Positions 9,497-20,242 of a stretch of 64,000 nt of DNA are shown here, piece after piece (positions within the stretch are counted from its first letter, which is position 1; every line of letters starts with the position of its first letter). The position numbers and the translations under genes were made by a program. The notes below the pieces were generated by a model, which did no database searches, was not told the origin of the DNA, and worked only from the letters and a program-made list of their open reading frames with translations. Origin of the DNA: Prochlorococcus sp. AG-402-K21 (GTDB lineage: Bacteria; Cyanobacteriota; Cyanobacteriia; PCC-6307; Cyanobiaceae); assembly GCA_003216775.1 (NCBI GenBank), contig QCII01000002.1, forward strand, positions 109,493 through 173,492, written 5' to 3'.

Positions 9497-10591
9497 TTGG
9501 AATACTCAACACTAATTGCAAGGTTGAAAACTGCTTCAGAAAGTTTTGAAAATTTGGAAGTGCAACTTGCAGATCCTGACATAGCTAATGATCCTAAAAA
9601 ATTAGAATCAATAGCAAGAGAAAGGTCAAAATTAGAACCTTTGGTGATTGATTTTAATAAGTTGCTTGATACTGATAAGGAAATTGAAGATTCAAAAAAT
9701 CTATTAAAAGAGAATAGAAATGATAAAGAGATGGAATCTTTGATAAATGAAGAATTAACGAATCTAGAGGAATTTAAGAATGAACTTATTCAAAAAACTA
9801 CAATCGCTTTATTACCCAAAGATCCAAGAGATGAGAGAAGTGTAATGTTAGAAATAAGAGCCGGTGCAGGAGGTAACGAGGCTTGTATATGGGCGGGTGA
9901 TTTAGCAAGGATGTATGAAAGATATGGACAAAAAATTGGATGGTGTGTTAAGCCTGTGAGTGCTTCTGAGTCAGATATGGGAGGATTTAAGGAGTTAGTT
10001 ATTTCCGTTAAAGGAGATTCTGTATATAGTCAACTTAAATTTGAAGCTGGTGTACATAGAGTTCAAAGAGTTCCAGCTACTGAATCTCAGGGTAGAGTGC
10101 ACACCTCCACTGCTACAGTTGCGGTGATGCCTGAGGCTGATCCTGTTGAGGTTAAGATTGATCCAACCGATTTAGAAGTTGGCACAGCCAGGTCAGGAGG
10201 TGCAGGAGGACAAAATGTTAATAAGGTAGAGACTGCTATTGATCTTCTCCACAAGCCTACAGGAATAAGAGTTTTTTGTACTCAAGAAAGATCACAATTG
10301 CAAAATCGTGAAAGAGCAATGGAAATTTTAAGAGCTAAATTATATGAAATTCAATTAAAAGAAGCCAATGCAAAAGAAAGATCACAAAGGCTTTCACAGG
10401 TTGGAACAGGTGATAGGAGTGAAAAAATTAGAACTTATAATTTTAAAGATAATAGGACAACTGATCATAGATTAGGTTCCAATTTTTCATTAGAACCCAT
10501 TCTTGCTGGTCAATTGGATGAAGTGATTGATGCATGCATAGCTCAAGAGCAAAAAAGGATGATGGAAGATTTTAATAATGAAGCGAATTAA
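9497..10591 (+). CDS. prfA: Peptide chain release factor 1
   Basis: RF1 recognises UAA and UAG and triggers peptide release. The 364-residue protein has the peptidyl-transferase GGQ at residues 237-239 within [14 protein letters not shown] and the PxT-type stop-codon motif PAT at 193-195, which marks RF1 rather than RF2. The start is TTG, giving [16 protein letters not shown]. It lies 28 bases after rpmE and converges with the HNH gene. Confidence 0.97.
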   Translation: MEYSTLIARLKTASESFENLEVQLADPDIANDPKKLESIARERSKLEPLVIDFNKLLDTDKEIEDSKNLLKENRNDKEMESLINEELTNLEEFKNELIQKTTIALLPKDPRDERSVMLEIRAGAGGNEACIWAGDLARMYERYGQKIGWCVKPVSASESDMGGFKELVISVKGDSVYSQLKFEAGVHRVQRVPATESQGRVHTSTATVAVMPEADPVEVKIDPTDLEVGTARSGGAGGQNVNKVETAIDLLHKPTGIRVFCTQERSQLQNRERAMEILRAKLYEIQLKEANAKERSQRLSQVGTGDRSEKIRTYNFKDNRTTDHRLGSNFSLEPILAGQLDEVIDACIAQEQKRMMEDFNNEAN

Positions 10592-10602
10592 AATTTTATT
10601 TT

Positions 10603-11109
10603 TTAGATTGCCCCGCCTATTACGTATTTACTCCATTCTTTATGTCTGCCAGAGTCAATTTGTCTTGTTGCCTCAAAATTGAGATTACTTAGTGGACGGT
10701 AAGGCTTTCGTTTTAAAGGCATTTTTGCCTCCTCTGGTGTACGGTTTCCTTTTTGTACATTACATCTGAGACAAGCTGTAGTAACATTTTCCCAGTTATC
10801 AGTTCCACCTCTGCTTCTTGGTAAAACATGATCTATTGATAAATCGCTACCTTTATAGTTACAGTATTGGCAGGCATTATTATCTCTTAGGAGAATATTT
10901 TTTCTTGTTAGAGAAACCTCTCTAAAAGGAACCTTGACGTAGTACCTAAGTCTTATAACTGTAGGTAATTTTCTTCCGTAATGTATTGAAAGTGATTTAT
11001 CTTCCTCTAAGCTTTCTGCTTTACCTTTGATCATCAAAATGACAGCTCTTCGCCAAGAAGTAATGTTTAAAGGTTCATAAGATGCATTTAAAACGAGAGT
11101 CTGGCTCAT
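10603..11109 (-). CDS. HNH endonuclease domain protein
   Basis: This is an HNH-family protein of 168 residues when started at the ATG complementary to 11107-11109 (MSQTLVLNASYEPLNI). The open frame extends 29 codons further to 11196, but that would overlap alr and the added residues look non-conserved. Two zinc-type pairs, CQYC (80-83) and CLRC (113-116), flank the HNH core: DH at 93-94, N108, and N117 with K120. Such single HNH proteins are widespread in cyanobacteria as chromosomal genes outside mobile elements; the substrate is unknown. It is divergent from alr. Confidence 0.85.
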   Translation of the reverse strand: MSQTLVLNASYEPLNITSWRRAVILMIKGKAESLEEDKSLSIHYGRKLPTVIRLRYYVKVPFREVSLTRKNILLRDNNACQYCNYKGSDLSIDHVLPRSRGGTDNWENVTTACLRCNVQKGNRTPEEAKMPLKRKPYRPLSNLNFEATRQIDSGRHKEWSKYVIGGAI

Positions 11110-11177
11110 GTCAAAATACAATTTACATGTCATGCTAACTGTATATTTCAATAAGCGCATATAATTGCGCAAAATTA

Positions 11178-12377
11178 ATGCAAATTCGGCAAGCAAATCA
11201 GGGATTTAATTTTGATAAATATCCAACTTTTGAAAAAGATATTGATCCAAAACAAAGAGCATGGATTGAAGTTAAAGGTAAAGCAATAGAAACAAATGTA
11301 AGGCATTTAAGAGCAAAGTTAAGTAAAGATTGTCAATTGATGGCAGTTGTTAAAGCGGACGGATATGGACATGATGCAAAAGTAGTATCGGAGTACGCTA
11401 TCAAGGGTGGAGCTTCCCAATTAGGAGTTGCTACTTTACAAGAAGGGATTAAGCTTCGTTCTTGTGGGGTTAAAATACCAATTCTTATCCTAGGCAATCT
11501 TTATAAGAAAAGGGATTTAATAATATCTTTTAAAAATGATCTTATGCCAACCATAAGTAGTATAAGAGAATGTTTAATTTGTAATAATATTGGTAAGCAT
11601 TTTGGGTTGAAATTTTCCTTACATCTTAAAGTCGATACTGGAATGTCAAGATTAGGATTTGAATCTGATAAATTTGTTCAGCAATTTCAAAAAATAAAAT
11701 CTTTTGAAAACATTTCAATAAAAGGAATATATAGTCATTTGTCATCTGCAGATGAAGAAAACTCTTTAGAGCCTAAAAGTATTACGCAATTACAAAGACT
11801 AAAGTTTCAGGAATTATTAAAGCAAATTAACCTCAAGGGAAATCACAATATCAAGATTCATTTGTCGAATTCTGCGGGCATGCTTCTTAATAAAGATTTT
11901 CATTTTCATATGGTACGTGTTGGTCTTTCTTTGTATGGATATAGTCCTCTTGCAAAAATAGATAAAAATTTATCACTTACACCAGCTTTATTTTTGAAGG
12001 TTAAAGTAGCTTTTATTAGAATTATTGATCGAGGAGTAAAAGTAAGTTACGGAGGGAAATTTGTAAGTAGTAGAAAAACTAAGTTAGCTGTATTAAGTAT
12101 TGGTTATGCAGATGGAGTCCCAAGAAATCTCTCCGGCAAGATAAAAGTTATTTACGATAATAAACTTTATCCCCAAGTAGGATCTATAACTATGGATCAA
12201 ATGATGGTGGATATAACAGGTTCAAATGAAATTAAAGTTGGTAGTACGATGGTATTACTAGGTTCTGAGGGAGATAAAACAATTACTCCTATTGATTGGG
12301 CGAATGAATCTAATACTATTCCATGGGAAATTCTTTGTTCTTTTAAAAATAGATTGCCGAGAGTTCAAGTTGATTAG
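11178..12377 (+). CDS. alr: Alanine racemase
   Basis: Alanine racemase is a PLP enzyme that makes D-alanine for peptidoglycan. In this 399-residue protein the PLP lysine is K59 in AVVKADGYGH and the opposing catalytic tyrosine is Y291 in VSYGGKF. KVDTGMSRLGF, SNSAGML and GYADGVPRNLSG are further family motifs. The N-terminus is about 25 residues longer than in typical enzymes before AWIEVKGKAIETN, so a downstream start is possible. It is divergent from the HNH gene, and tRNA-Ser follows after 61 bases. Confidence 0.96.
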   Translation: MQIRQANQGFNFDKYPTFEKDIDPKQRAWIEVKGKAIETNVRHLRAKLSKDCQLMAVVKADGYGHDAKVVSEYAIKGGASQLGVATLQEGIKLRSCGVKIPILILGNLYKKRDLIISFKNDLMPTISSIRECLICNNIGKHFGLKFSLHLKVDTGMSRLGFESDKFVQQFQKIKSFENISIKGIYSHLSSADEENSLEPKSITQLQRLKFQELLKQINLKGNHNIKIHLSNSAGMLLNKDFHFHMVRVGLSLYGYSPLAKIDKNLSLTPALFLKVKVAFIRIIDRGVKVSYGGKFVSSRKTKLAVLSIGYADGVPRNLSGKIKVIYDNKLYPQVGSITMDQMMVDITGSNEIKVGSTMVLLGSEGDKTITPIDWANESNTIPWEILCSFKNRLPRVQVD

Positions 12378-12438
12378 ACATTTCGATTAAATAAATATTT
12401 TTGAATGTTTGCAAAAAAATTGATAATCTATAAGAACT

Positions 12439-12527
12439 GGAGAGGTGGCTGAGTGGTTGAAAGCGGCTCCCTGCTAAGGAGTTACAGGAGGTAACTTTTG
12501 TCGAGGGTTCGAATCCCTCCCTCTCCG
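12439..12527 (+). tRNA. tRNA-Ser(GCU)
   Basis: The 89-base sequence folds as a class II tRNA. The acceptor stem GGAGAGG pairs perfectly with CCTCTCC (12520-12526) and G is the discriminator. The anticodon loop CTGCTAA gives anticodon GCT, reading AGC and AGU serine codons. The long variable arm can form GTTAC/GTAAC, and the T arm is GAGGG-TTCGAAT-CCCTC. No CCA is encoded. It lies downstream of alr on the same strand. Confidence 0.97.
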
Positions 12528-12552
12528 TAATTAATTAAAAAAATTTTTCAAT

Positions 12553-13350
12553 TTATAATTTTTTAAAAAAGTCAAGATTGATATTTTTTAGGTCATAAAT
12601 AGAATTTAAAATTAAGTCAGCACCTGCATCTTGTAGATTTTTTTCGTACAAATTACGTTCATTTAATCGAGACTTTGAATGTAAATGAGGAGGAGCTATT
12701 CCAATACTTATGAATTTCTGAGATGGTATTTCTTTTTTAGCGTTCATAACTGTATTTATATCTGCAATAGTATCTCCTACATATCCAATGGGAATATTTG
12801 ATGAGCCAAGTTTACCTCCAAGAAGTTTTTTGGATAAGTTAATAAAGCCTTTTGGATCAGGCTTGTCCGGCGCATCTCCCATAGATATTAATGGTGGTGA
12901 CATTAGTCCAAGTCTTTTTTCTAAAACAAATCTTGCCGAGGCAGACTCGGCGCCACTTACAAAGCCCCAAATTATTCCATTGCTTTCTAATAAATCAAAA
13001 AACTTTTTATCCACTAATAACTCTTCATTTGTTATGAATCCAGACCAATATTTGCTGTCTGCATTTGGATCTCCTCCAAAGTAAAATTCTTCAAAACATT
13101 TAACTATGTTCTCTCTTGGAGGTATTTCAATGTTGAAATTACCTTTTTTTTTAAATCTTTTTATAAATTCTAAACTTAAATCCCAGTCATTATTCCAGAT
13201 CCCTTCATTTTTGGCATTATCAATATCTACATAACTTGGCTCCCATCCGGTAAATTTATGGACTGTTTTTTTTAATGAAAGTCTGTAACTATTCTCTACG
13301 CTGCGTATTACACCATCTATGTCAAATAAAATTAAACCGATATTTTTCAA
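12553..13350 (-). CDS. HAD-superfamily phosphatase (HAD-IA type, function unassigned)
   Basis: This 265-residue protein has the HAD motif FDIDGVI at its start (nucleophile D10, acid/base D12), the motif II Ser in FVSGAES, a Lys in PDKPDPKGF, and the motif IV Asp pair region in GYVGDTIADI. It therefore is a phosphatase of the HAD IA group, resembling a hypothetical family found in cyanobacteria. The substrate cannot be read from the sequence. It stands alone between tRNA-Ser and the CbiG-CobJ gene, on the minus strand. Confidence 0.85.
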   Translation of the reverse strand: MKNIGLILFDIDGVIRSVENSYRLSLKKTVHKFTGWEPSYVDIDNAKNEGIWNNDWDLSLEFIKRFKKKGNFNIEIPPRENIVKCFEEFYFGGDPNADSKYWSGFITNEELLVDKKFFDLLESNGIIWGFVSGAESASARFVLEKRLGLMSPPLISMGDAPDKPDPKGFINLSKKLLGGKLGSSNIPIGYVGDTIADINTVMNAKKEIPSQKFISIGIAPPHLHSKSRLNERNLYEKNLQDAGADLILNSIYDLKNINLDFFKKL

Positions 13351-13436
13351 TGAATTTTCTTAATCCTTTATAAAAGATTAGTATTCTTATTAAAAAAAAG
13401 CAAAGAAAAAAATTCTTTGGTTAATCTATTTATTAC

Positions 13437-15245
13437 CTAAATTGAATTTTGTAAATATCCTCTTGGAGTAAGGAATATTTCATCTATTAATGTGGTTTGA
13501 GAATTGCCAATAATTATTATTGATAACATATCTATTTCTTTAATAGGGATAGTGTTTAAAGTGAAAAATTTTTTTGATTGATTTTCTCTACCTACTTGTC
13601 TAGCTATTAATACGGGAGTATTACCTGGCCTAGATTTTAAACATTGATCTATTACACTTTTTAGCTGCCAATTTCTCTCAATTGATTGAGGATTAAATAA
13701 AGCTACAACAAAGTCACCTAGAAGAGCTCCTTCAATTCTTTTTTCTATTAAAGACCATGGAGTTAACTTATCACTTAAGCTAATTGAACAAAAGTCATTC
13801 ATTAATGGTGCTCCACTAAGCGCAGCAGCTAATTGAACACTACTTATACCAGGATGTACTTCAAAGTATGGTCTAGATTCTTTTTTAATTTTTTGAAGTA
13901 ACTCCAAAAGTAAACCAGCCATTCCATAGAATCCAGATTCTCCTGACGAAATTAAAGCTACTTTTATACCTTCCTTGGCTAGTTTAATTGTTTTACTGCA
14001 TCTCTCTTTTTCTTCAGTAAGTTTACTTTCAATTAAAACTTGGTCACTTCTACTTAAGGGCTTAATTAAATCTAAATACATTTTGTATCCAATCCAAACA
14101 GTACATCTTGAAAGTGCTTTTCTTGCATTATTTGTTAGGAAGGAAATATCACCAGGACCACTTCCAATAATATGTATTTCACCATGGGTTGGATTATATT
14201 GATTTTTTGATTCTGCTACAGCCATAGTTACTGCCCCAGATTGATTTTTAAAAATTCTTTTTTCTTCTAATAATTTTGATTCTTCTCCTGCTGCGAGTAA
14301 GCAAGATGCTTCTGCTACGGAAGGCGTGCCAATTTCCTTTTGGACGACATTTGATGGATTTGGAACAATTATTGTTGAAAGATCTTCTTTACTAAAAAAC
14401 TTTATAGGCAAGTTTTTTTCTTCAGCAACTTCTAAAATTCCTTGCTCATCTTTTTTAATATCAATAGTTGCAAATCCGGCAATTGATTGCTGTGATAAAT
14501 TTCCTGACTTAAAAAAATTATGTAAAGAATTTAATATTAATTCTTTGCTTGTATTTCTCTCACATCCTATTCCAATCCATAATACGGGCGGATGCCAATT
14601 TCTTTCATTATTTTCAAATATACTCACATGAAATGTTGAATCTGGTTTTTCAGTTTCTTTTTCGTTAATTTGATTAATAATCTTACCTGATTCTGAAGTT
14701 TTCCATAAGCGATTACCAGATAATTGTTTGCAAAATATTTCTTCGTCCTTAGCTTGTTTAATTACTAGTTTAGACCAATCTTTTATATTGCCAGATCTTT
14801 TCCAACCCCATTGATTCCCAAATGCATCAAGATTTAATAAGTTTTGATCAATAGAATTATTAGTTTCTATTATTTCGCCACCAAATAAATTAGCAATTTG
14901 ACATGCAATATTTTGAGTATTTGCCAGATGTAAGCCAACTAAAGGAACTATCTTGGAACATTTGTTATCTATAACGATTACACCTGGATCTTGATCTTTA
15001 GAGGTTAAAAAAGAATTTATTATGCGTATTGATGCAGCAATTGAGCCTATAAAAATTATTAAATCTATCTCCTGCCATTTTTTAAGTAAGATTTCTCTAG
15101 GTTTTTGTACTTGAATAAGTTCATTTTCCTTTTCATCATTTTTTGAAGAACCTGCAATATATATATCTTTGACAAATTCTGTTTTTTTAAGCCTTTTTAA
15201 AATTTCTTTTGAATTATTAGATAGACCTATTGCAATTCCTTTCAA
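13437..15245 (-). CDS. cobJ: CbiG-CobJ fusion: cobalamin biosynthesis, precorrin-3B C17-methyltransferase
   Basis: This 602-residue protein joins two enzymes of corrin ring contraction. Residues 1 to about 345 resemble CbiG, which opens the ring-A lactone: IFIGSIAASIRII and IVIDNKCSKIVPLVGLHLANT in the central part, then WIGIGCERNTSKE (about 223) and the GTPSVAEASCLLAAG segment (307-320). From about residue 355, GEIHIIGSGPGDISFLTNNARKAL begins the SAM-dependent methyltransferase domain of CobJ/CbiH. Marine picocyanobacteria make pseudocobalamin, and such fusions are known in them. It is divergent from psaA across 334 bases; no cobalamin riboswitch is evident upstream. Confidence 0.92.
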   Translation of the reverse strand: MKGIAIGLSNNSKEILKRLKKTEFVKDIYIAGSSKNDEKENELIQVQKPREILLKKWQEIDLIIFIGSIAASIRIINSFLTSKDQDPGVIVIDNKCSKIVPLVGLHLANTQNIACQIANLFGGEIIETNNSIDQNLLNLDAFGNQWGWKRSGNIKDWSKLVIKQAKDEEIFCKQLSGNRLWKTSESGKIINQINEKETEKPDSTFHVSIFENNERNWHPPVLWIGIGCERNTSKELILNSLHNFFKSGNLSQQSIAGFATIDIKKDEQGILEVAEEKNLPIKFFSKEDLSTIIVPNPSNVVQKEIGTPSVAEASCLLAAGEESKLLEEKRIFKNQSGAVTMAVAESKNQYNPTHGEIHIIGSGPGDISFLTNNARKALSRCTVWIGYKMYLDLIKPLSRSDQVLIESKLTEEKERCSKTIKLAKEGIKVALISSGESGFYGMAGLLLELLQKIKKESRPYFEVHPGISSVQLAAALSGAPLMNDFCSISLSDKLTPWSLIEKRIEGALLGDFVVALFNPQSIERNWQLKSVIDQCLKSRPGNTPVLIARQVGRENQSKKFFTLNTIPIKEIDMLSIIIIGNSQTTLIDEIFLTPRGYLQNSI

Positions 15246-15579
15246 ATCAGAAACTATTGATAGTTATGTTGAAATTATATCCTGTCGCTGGATTTAAAAA
15301 ATTTTCTCTGAAATATAAAAAAAAATTTAAGAAATTTATATAAAATTTGAGTAAAAATACTCATAATTTAGTCGTAGACTAGAATTTAACAAAATATTCA
15401 TATAGTAACAATCATTAGAACATTTGTTACGTTAATGCATAACGAAAGAATCTTTGCCTTATTATTTTTGAAACGAATATCTAAAGTTCCGAAGGATTCG
15501 TTTTCTTGAACATTATCATTAAAAATAGGTTCAAGTTCCGATCAATCGGCTTTAATGTCAATTATTTTCGAGGTGCTAG
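15246..15579. promoter_or_regulatory. Intergenic region with the psaA leader and divergent cobJ/psaA promoters
   Basis: This 334-base gap between the divergent cobJ and psaA genes has no credible ORF. Two inverted repeats lie in the probable psaA leader: AAACGAAT (15471-15478) with ATTCGTTT (15496-15503), spaced by 17 bases, and CCGAT-CA-ATCGG (15538-15549). A GAGG at 15570-15573 is the likely ribosome site of psaA. A TATAGT (15401-15406) could be a -10 box, but no good -35 accompanies it. Confidence 0.6.
15471..15503 (+). promoter_or_regulatory. 8-bp inverted repeat in the psaA leader
   Basis: AAACGAAT at 15471-15478 is the exact complement in reverse of ATTCGTTT at 15496-15503, separated by 17 bases. 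Four T follow the right arm. It could be a leader hairpin or an operator-like element of psaAB. Chance occurrence in an AT-rich region is possible. Confidence 0.35.
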
Positions 15580-17883
15580 ATGACCATCAGCCCACCAGAA
15601 AGTGGAGAAAAAAACAAAAAGGTTTTGGAAGATCCTGTTAAGGCCGATCCAAGACCAATTGATTTTGCCAAATTAGATAAGCCAGGTTTCTGGTCAAGTA
15701 AATTATCTAAAGGTCCAAAAACTACGACTTGGATCTGGAATTTGCATGCTGACGCACATGATTTTGATGTGCATACAGGAGATGCAGAAGAAGCAACAAG
15801 AAAAATCTTTTCAGCTCATTTTGGACATCTTGCAGTCATTTTTATATGGATGAGTGCTGCATTTTTCCACGGAGCAAGATTTTCTAATTACTCAGGTTGG
15901 TTAGCTGATCCAACTCATGTCAAACCCGGAGCTCAGCAAGTATGGGCAATTGTTGGTCAAGAAATGCTTAATGCTGATCTTGGTGCTAACTACAACGGTA
16001 TTCAAATCAGTTCAGGAATATTTCACATGTGGCGAGCATGGGGCATTACTAACGAGAGCGAACTGATGGCATTAGCAATAGGTGCTGTAGTAATGGCTGC
16101 ACTTATGCTTCATGCTGGAATTTTTCATTATCATAAAGCAGCTCCAAAAATGGAGTGGTTCCAAGACATTGAGTCTATGCTTAACCACCATATAGCTGGT
16201 TTAGTAGGGCTAGGATCTTTAGCATGGGCTGGCCATTGTATTCACATCGGAGCTCCTACTGCTGCTCTCTTAGATGCAATTGATGCAGGTTCTCCTCTTG
16301 TTATTAACGGCAAGGAGATAGCAACTATTGCAGATATGCCTATGCCTCATCAACTCTGTGATCCACAAATTATCGGTCAGATATTTCCAGGATTAGCAAG
16401 TGGTACAGGTAATTTCTTTAGTTTAAACTGGTTAGCTTTCTCAGACTTCCTTACTTTCAAAGGTGGACTTAACCCTGTTACAGGAAGTTTATGGATGACT
16501 GATGTTTCACATCATCATTTAGCTTTTGGTGTAATAGCAATAATCGGTGGTCATATGTATAGAACCAATTACGGTATTGGCCATAGTATGAAAGAAATAT
16601 TAGATTCACAGCAAGGAGACCCAATATTATTCCCTGCTCCTAAAGGTCATCAAGGTCTTTTTGAGTTCATGGCAGAAAGTAGGCATGCACAGCTGGCGGT
16701 TAACCTAGCAATGCTTGGATCAATAAGCATACTTGTATCTCATCACATGTATGCGATGCCTCCATATCCATATATAGCTACTGACTACATGACAGTTCTT
16801 GGATTATTTACTCATCACATGTGGATAGGTGGATTATTTATTGTAGGTGCAGGTGCGCATGCCGGTATTGCAATGGTTAGAGATTACGACCCAGCAAAAC
16901 ATATTGATAACGTATTAGACAGAATCCTTAAAGCAAGAGATGCCTTAATCAGTCACTTGAACTGGGTATGTATGTGGTTAGGATTCCATAGTTTTGGACT
17001 CTATATTCATAACGACACTATGAGAGCTTTGGGCAGACCCCAAGATATGTTTAGTGATTCTGCAATCCAACTTCAGCCAATTTTTGCTCAATGGGTACAG
17101 AATATTCAAGCATCTGCTGTTGGAACTTCTCTTTTAGCAGGTACTGCAGAAGCTTTACCTCACAAAGCTATAAGTGAAGTTTTTAATGGAAGTTTAGTAG
17201 AGGTTGGTGGAAAGGTTGCTATAGCTCCAATTCCATTAGGCACAGCTGATTTAATGATTCATCATATTCATGCTTTCCAAATTCACGTAACTGTTTTGAT
17301 ACTTCTCAAAGGAGTACTTTACGCAAGAAGTTCAAGGTTGATCCCTGATAAAGCTTCTTTAGGATTTAGATTCCCTTGTGATGGGCCTGGAAGAGGTGGT
17401 ACATGTCAAGTTTCTTCATGGGACCACGTGTTCTTGGCTCTTTTCTGGATGTATAACTGTTTATCAATAGTTATTTTCCACTTCTCTTGGAAAATGCAGA
17501 GTGATGTTTGGGGACTTACTGGTGGTAATTTCGCACAAAGCGCCATTACTATTAATGGTTGGTTAAGAGATTTCCTTTGGGCGCAAGCTTCTCAAGTATT
17601 AACAAGTTATGGCCAATCCATAAGCATGTACGGTTTGATGTTCTTAGGAGCTCACTTCATATGGGCATTTAGTCTAATGTTCCTCTTTAGTGGAAGAGGA
17701 TATTGGCAAGAATTATTCGAATCCATTGTTTGGGCACATAACAAACTTAAAGTTGCTCCAACCATTCAACCTAGAGCTTTATCTATCACTCAGGGTAGAG
17801 CAGTAGGTGTAACACACTTCCTTGTCGGTGGTATTGCTACCACATGGGCTTTCTTCCACGCTCGCCTTTTCGGCCTGGGCTAA
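15580..17883 (+). CDS. psaA: Photosystem I P700 apoprotein A1
   Basis: PsaA is one half of the photosystem I reaction-centre heterodimer in the thylakoid and binds P700, A0, A1 and the FX cluster. The 767-residue protein has eleven expected membrane spans and many His in helices. The FX ligands are the two Cys in [20 protein letters not shown] (starting near residue 596). It is longer than the roughly 750 residues of other cyanobacteria; extra residues appear in the lumenal region around [23 protein letters not shown] lies 7 bases before the ATG. psaB follows after 27 bases, so the two are cotranscribed. Confidence 0.99.
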   Translation: MTISPPESGEKNKKVLEDPVKADPRPIDFAKLDKPGFWSSKLSKGPKTTTWIWNLHADAHDFDVHTGDAEEATRKIFSAHFGHLAVIFIWMSAAFFHGARFSNYSGWLADPTHVKPGAQQVWAIVGQEMLNADLGANYNGIQISSGIFHMWRAWGITNESELMALAIGAVVMAALMLHAGIFHYHKAAPKMEWFQDIESMLNHHIAGLVGLGSLAWAGHCIHIGAPTAALLDAIDAGSPLVINGKEIATIADMPMPHQLCDPQIIGQIFPGLASGTGNFFSLNWLAFSDFLTFKGGLNPVTGSLWMTDVSHHHLAFGVIAIIGGHMYRTNYGIGHSMKEILDSQQGDPILFPAPKGHQGLFEFMAESRHAQLAVNLAMLGSISILVSHHMYAMPPYPYIATDYMTVLGLFTHHMWIGGLFIVGAGAHAGIAMVRDYDPAKHIDNVLDRILKARDALISHLNWVCMWLGFHSFGLYIHNDTMRALGRPQDMFSDSAIQLQPIFAQWVQNIQASAVGTSLLAGTAEALPHKAISEVFNGSLVEVGGKVAIAPIPLGTADLMIHHIHAFQIHVTVLILLKGVLYARSSRLIPDKASLGFRFPCDGPGRGGTCQVSSWDHVFLALFWMYNCLSIVIFHFSWKMQSDVWGLTGGNFAQSAITINGWLRDFLWAQASQVLTSYGQSISMYGLMFLGAHFIWAFSLMFLFSGRGYWQELFESIVWAHNKLKVAPTIQPRALSITQGRAVGVTHFLVGGIATTWAFFHARLFGLG

Positions 17884-17910
17884 TTACCTGAACTTCACCT
17901 TTTTAATTCA

Positions 17911-20139
17911 ATGGCAACAAAATTTCCATCATTTAACCAGGGTCTAGCTCAGGACCCTACAACCCGACGAATTTGGTACGGAATAGCTACCGCTCACGAC
18001 TTTGAAAGTCATGATGGTATGACCGAAGAAAAGCTTTATCAAAAGCTTTTCTCTACACATTTTGGTCATCTAGCAATAATCGCCCTCTGGGTAGCTGGTA
18101 ACTTATTTCATATTGCTTGGCAAGGTAACTTCGAGCAGTTTGTACTTGATCCAACTCACGTTCGTCCTATTGCTCATGCTATTTGGGATCCACATTTTGG
18201 ATCTGGTATCACAGAAGCAATGACACAAGCTGGAGCTAGTGGTCCGGTAAACATAGCTTACTCAGGTCTCTACCATTGGTGGTACACAATTGGAATGAGA
18301 ACTAATGAGCAACTGTTTCAAGCTTCAATATTCATGAGTATTTTGGCTTGTTGGACTTTATTTGCTGGTTGGTTACACTTACAGCCAAAATTCAGACCTT
18401 CTCTAGCTTGGTTTAAAAATGCAGAGTCAAGATTAAATCATCATTTAGCTGTTTTATTCGGATTTAGCAGTATTGCTTGGACTGGTCATTTGGTTCATGT
18501 GGCTATACCTGAATCAAGAGGACAGCATGTAGGTTGGGATAACTGGTTAACAGTGCTTCCACACCCTGCAGGACTAGCTCCTTTCTTTACTTTAAACTGG
18601 GGAGCATACGCCCAAAATCCTGATTCTCTAGATCAAGTATTTGGTACAGCTGAGGGAGCTGGTACAGCAATCTTTACTTTCTTAGGTGGTCTTCATCCTC
18701 AAAGTGAAGCATTATGGCTTACTGATATTGCGCATCATCATATTGCGATTGGAACAGTTTTTGTAATTGCTGGTCATATGTATAGAAATACCTTTGGTAT
18801 TGGTCATAGCCTCAAAGAAATTACTGAAGCTCATAATACAAGACATCCTAATGATCCTCATAAAGGTAGTTTCGGAATTAACCACGATGGAATATATGAA
18901 ACTGTAAATAATTCATTACATTTCCAACTTGGACTAGCATTAGCATCACTTGGTGTAGCAACTTCTCTAGTAGCTCAACATATGGGCGCACTTCCTTCTT
19001 ATGCTTTCATTGCAAGGGACTACACTACACAATCTGCTTTATATAGTCATCATCAGTACATAGCAATGTTCTTGATGGTTGGTGCTTTCGCACACGGTGC
19101 TATTTTCTTCGTCAGAGATTACGATCCAGAATTAAATAAAGATAATGTTTTAGCAAGAGTGCTAGGAACGAAGGAAGCTTTGATTAGTCACCTTAGTTGG
19201 GTAACAATGTTGCTTGGATTTCATACTCTTGGAATTTATGTTCATAACGATGTTGTTGTAGCTTTTGGTAATCCTGAAAAGCAAATTCTAATTGAGCCAG
19301 TATTTGCTCAATTCGTTCAAGCTGCTCAAGGTAAGATGATGTACGGCTTTAACGCTTTATTATCTGATCCCACAAGTTCAGCAACTCTCGCAGCTAATTC
19401 ATTGCCAGGTAATCATTACTGGATGGATCTTATCAATAGACAAGATGCATTAAGTGCTTTCTTACCTATCGGGCCAGCAGATTTCTTAGTTCACCATGCC
19501 ATCGCTTTAGGTCTTCATACAACTGCATTAATACTTATCAAAGGTGCACTTGATGCTAGAGGAACAAAATTAATTCCTGATAAGAAAGATTTAGGTTATG
19601 CTTTCCCTTGCGATGGACCTGGACGTGGAGGTACTTGTGATAGTTCATCTTGGGACGCTATGTACTTAGCTATGTTCTGGGCATTAAATTTACTAGCATG
19701 GGTAACTTTCTACTGGCATTGGAAACACCTAGCAATTTGGCAGGGTAACGTAGCACAATTTAACGAATCAGGAACTTATTTAATGGGTTGGTTCAGAGAT
19801 TATCTCTGGTTAAACTCTGCTCAACTTATTAATGGATATAATCCATTTGGAGTAAATTCTCTATCTCCTTGGGCTTGGATGTTCCTATTCGGTCACTTAG
19901 TTTGGGCTACTGGTTTCATGTTCTTAATATCATGGCGTGGTTACTGGCAAGAGTTAATTGAAACATTAGTTTGGGCACATCAGCGTACTCCAATTGCTAA
20001 CCTTGTTGGCTGGAGAGATAAGCCAGTTGCACTTTCAATTGTTCAAGCTAGATTAGTTGGACTAGCACATTTCACGATTGGAAACATACTTACATTTGGG
20101 GCATTTGTTATCGCATCCACTTCAGGTAAGTTTGGTTAA
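17911..20139 (+). CDS. psaB: Photosystem I P700 apoprotein A2
   Basis: PsaB, 742 residues, pairs with PsaA in the photosystem I core. [22 protein letters not shown] is the conserved N-terminus, and [20 protein letters not shown] supplies the other two Cys to the FX cluster. The C-terminus [25 protein letters not shown] is the final helix. It is slightly longer than the usual 731-734 residues. The operon ends with a strong hairpin terminator at 20158-20186. Confidence 0.99.
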   Translation: MATKFPSFNQGLAQDPTTRRIWYGIATAHDFESHDGMTEEKLYQKLFSTHFGHLAIIALWVAGNLFHIAWQGNFEQFVLDPTHVRPIAHAIWDPHFGSGITEAMTQAGASGPVNIAYSGLYHWWYTIGMRTNEQLFQASIFMSILACWTLFAGWLHLQPKFRPSLAWFKNAESRLNHHLAVLFGFSSIAWTGHLVHVAIPESRGQHVGWDNWLTVLPHPAGLAPFFTLNWGAYAQNPDSLDQVFGTAEGAGTAIFTFLGGLHPQSEALWLTDIAHHHIAIGTVFVIAGHMYRNTFGIGHSLKEITEAHNTRHPNDPHKGSFGINHDGIYETVNNSLHFQLGLALASLGVATSLVAQHMGALPSYAFIARDYTTQSALYSHHQYIAMFLMVGAFAHGAIFFVRDYDPELNKDNVLARVLGTKEALISHLSWVTMLLGFHTLGIYVHNDVVVAFGNPEKQILIEPVFAQFVQAAQGKMMYGFNALLSDPTSSATLAANSLPGNHYWMDLINRQDALSAFLPIGPADFLVHHAIALGLHTTALILIKGALDARGTKLIPDKKDLGYAFPCDGPGRGGTCDSSSWDAMYLAMFWALNLLAWVTFYWHWKHLAIWQGNVAQFNESGTYLMGWFRDYLWLNSAQLINGYNPFGVNSLSPWAWMFLFGHLVWATGFMFLISWRGYWQELIETLVWAHQRTPIANLVGWRDKPVALSIVQARLVGLAHFTIGNILTFGAFVIASTSGKFG

Positions 20140-20157
20140 ATTTCCCTTAAATAATTT

Positions 20158-20186
20158 AAATCACCACAAACGTGGTGATTTTTTTT
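20158..20186 (+). terminator. Rho-independent terminator of psaAB
   Basis: AAATCACCAC (20158-20167) and GTGGTGATTT (20172-20181) form a perfect 10-bp stem with an AAAC loop, followed by a T run to about 20186. It lies 19 bases after the psaB stop and is the clearest intrinsic terminator in the window. Confidence 0.93.
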
Positions 20187-20242
20187 GTTTAATTTTAATG
20201 TTCTAAATTAAGTTAAAATTGTGTAATTATTATTAAATATAA

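Noticed and set aside
11110..11196. Longer N-terminus of the HNH protein
   Set aside because: It would overlap the alr start on the other strand; MSQTLVLNASYEPLN is the natural start.
15246..15579. Cobalamin riboswitch upstream of cobJ
   Set aside because: I could not find the conserved B12-box-like segment or the expected leader structure on the minus strand.
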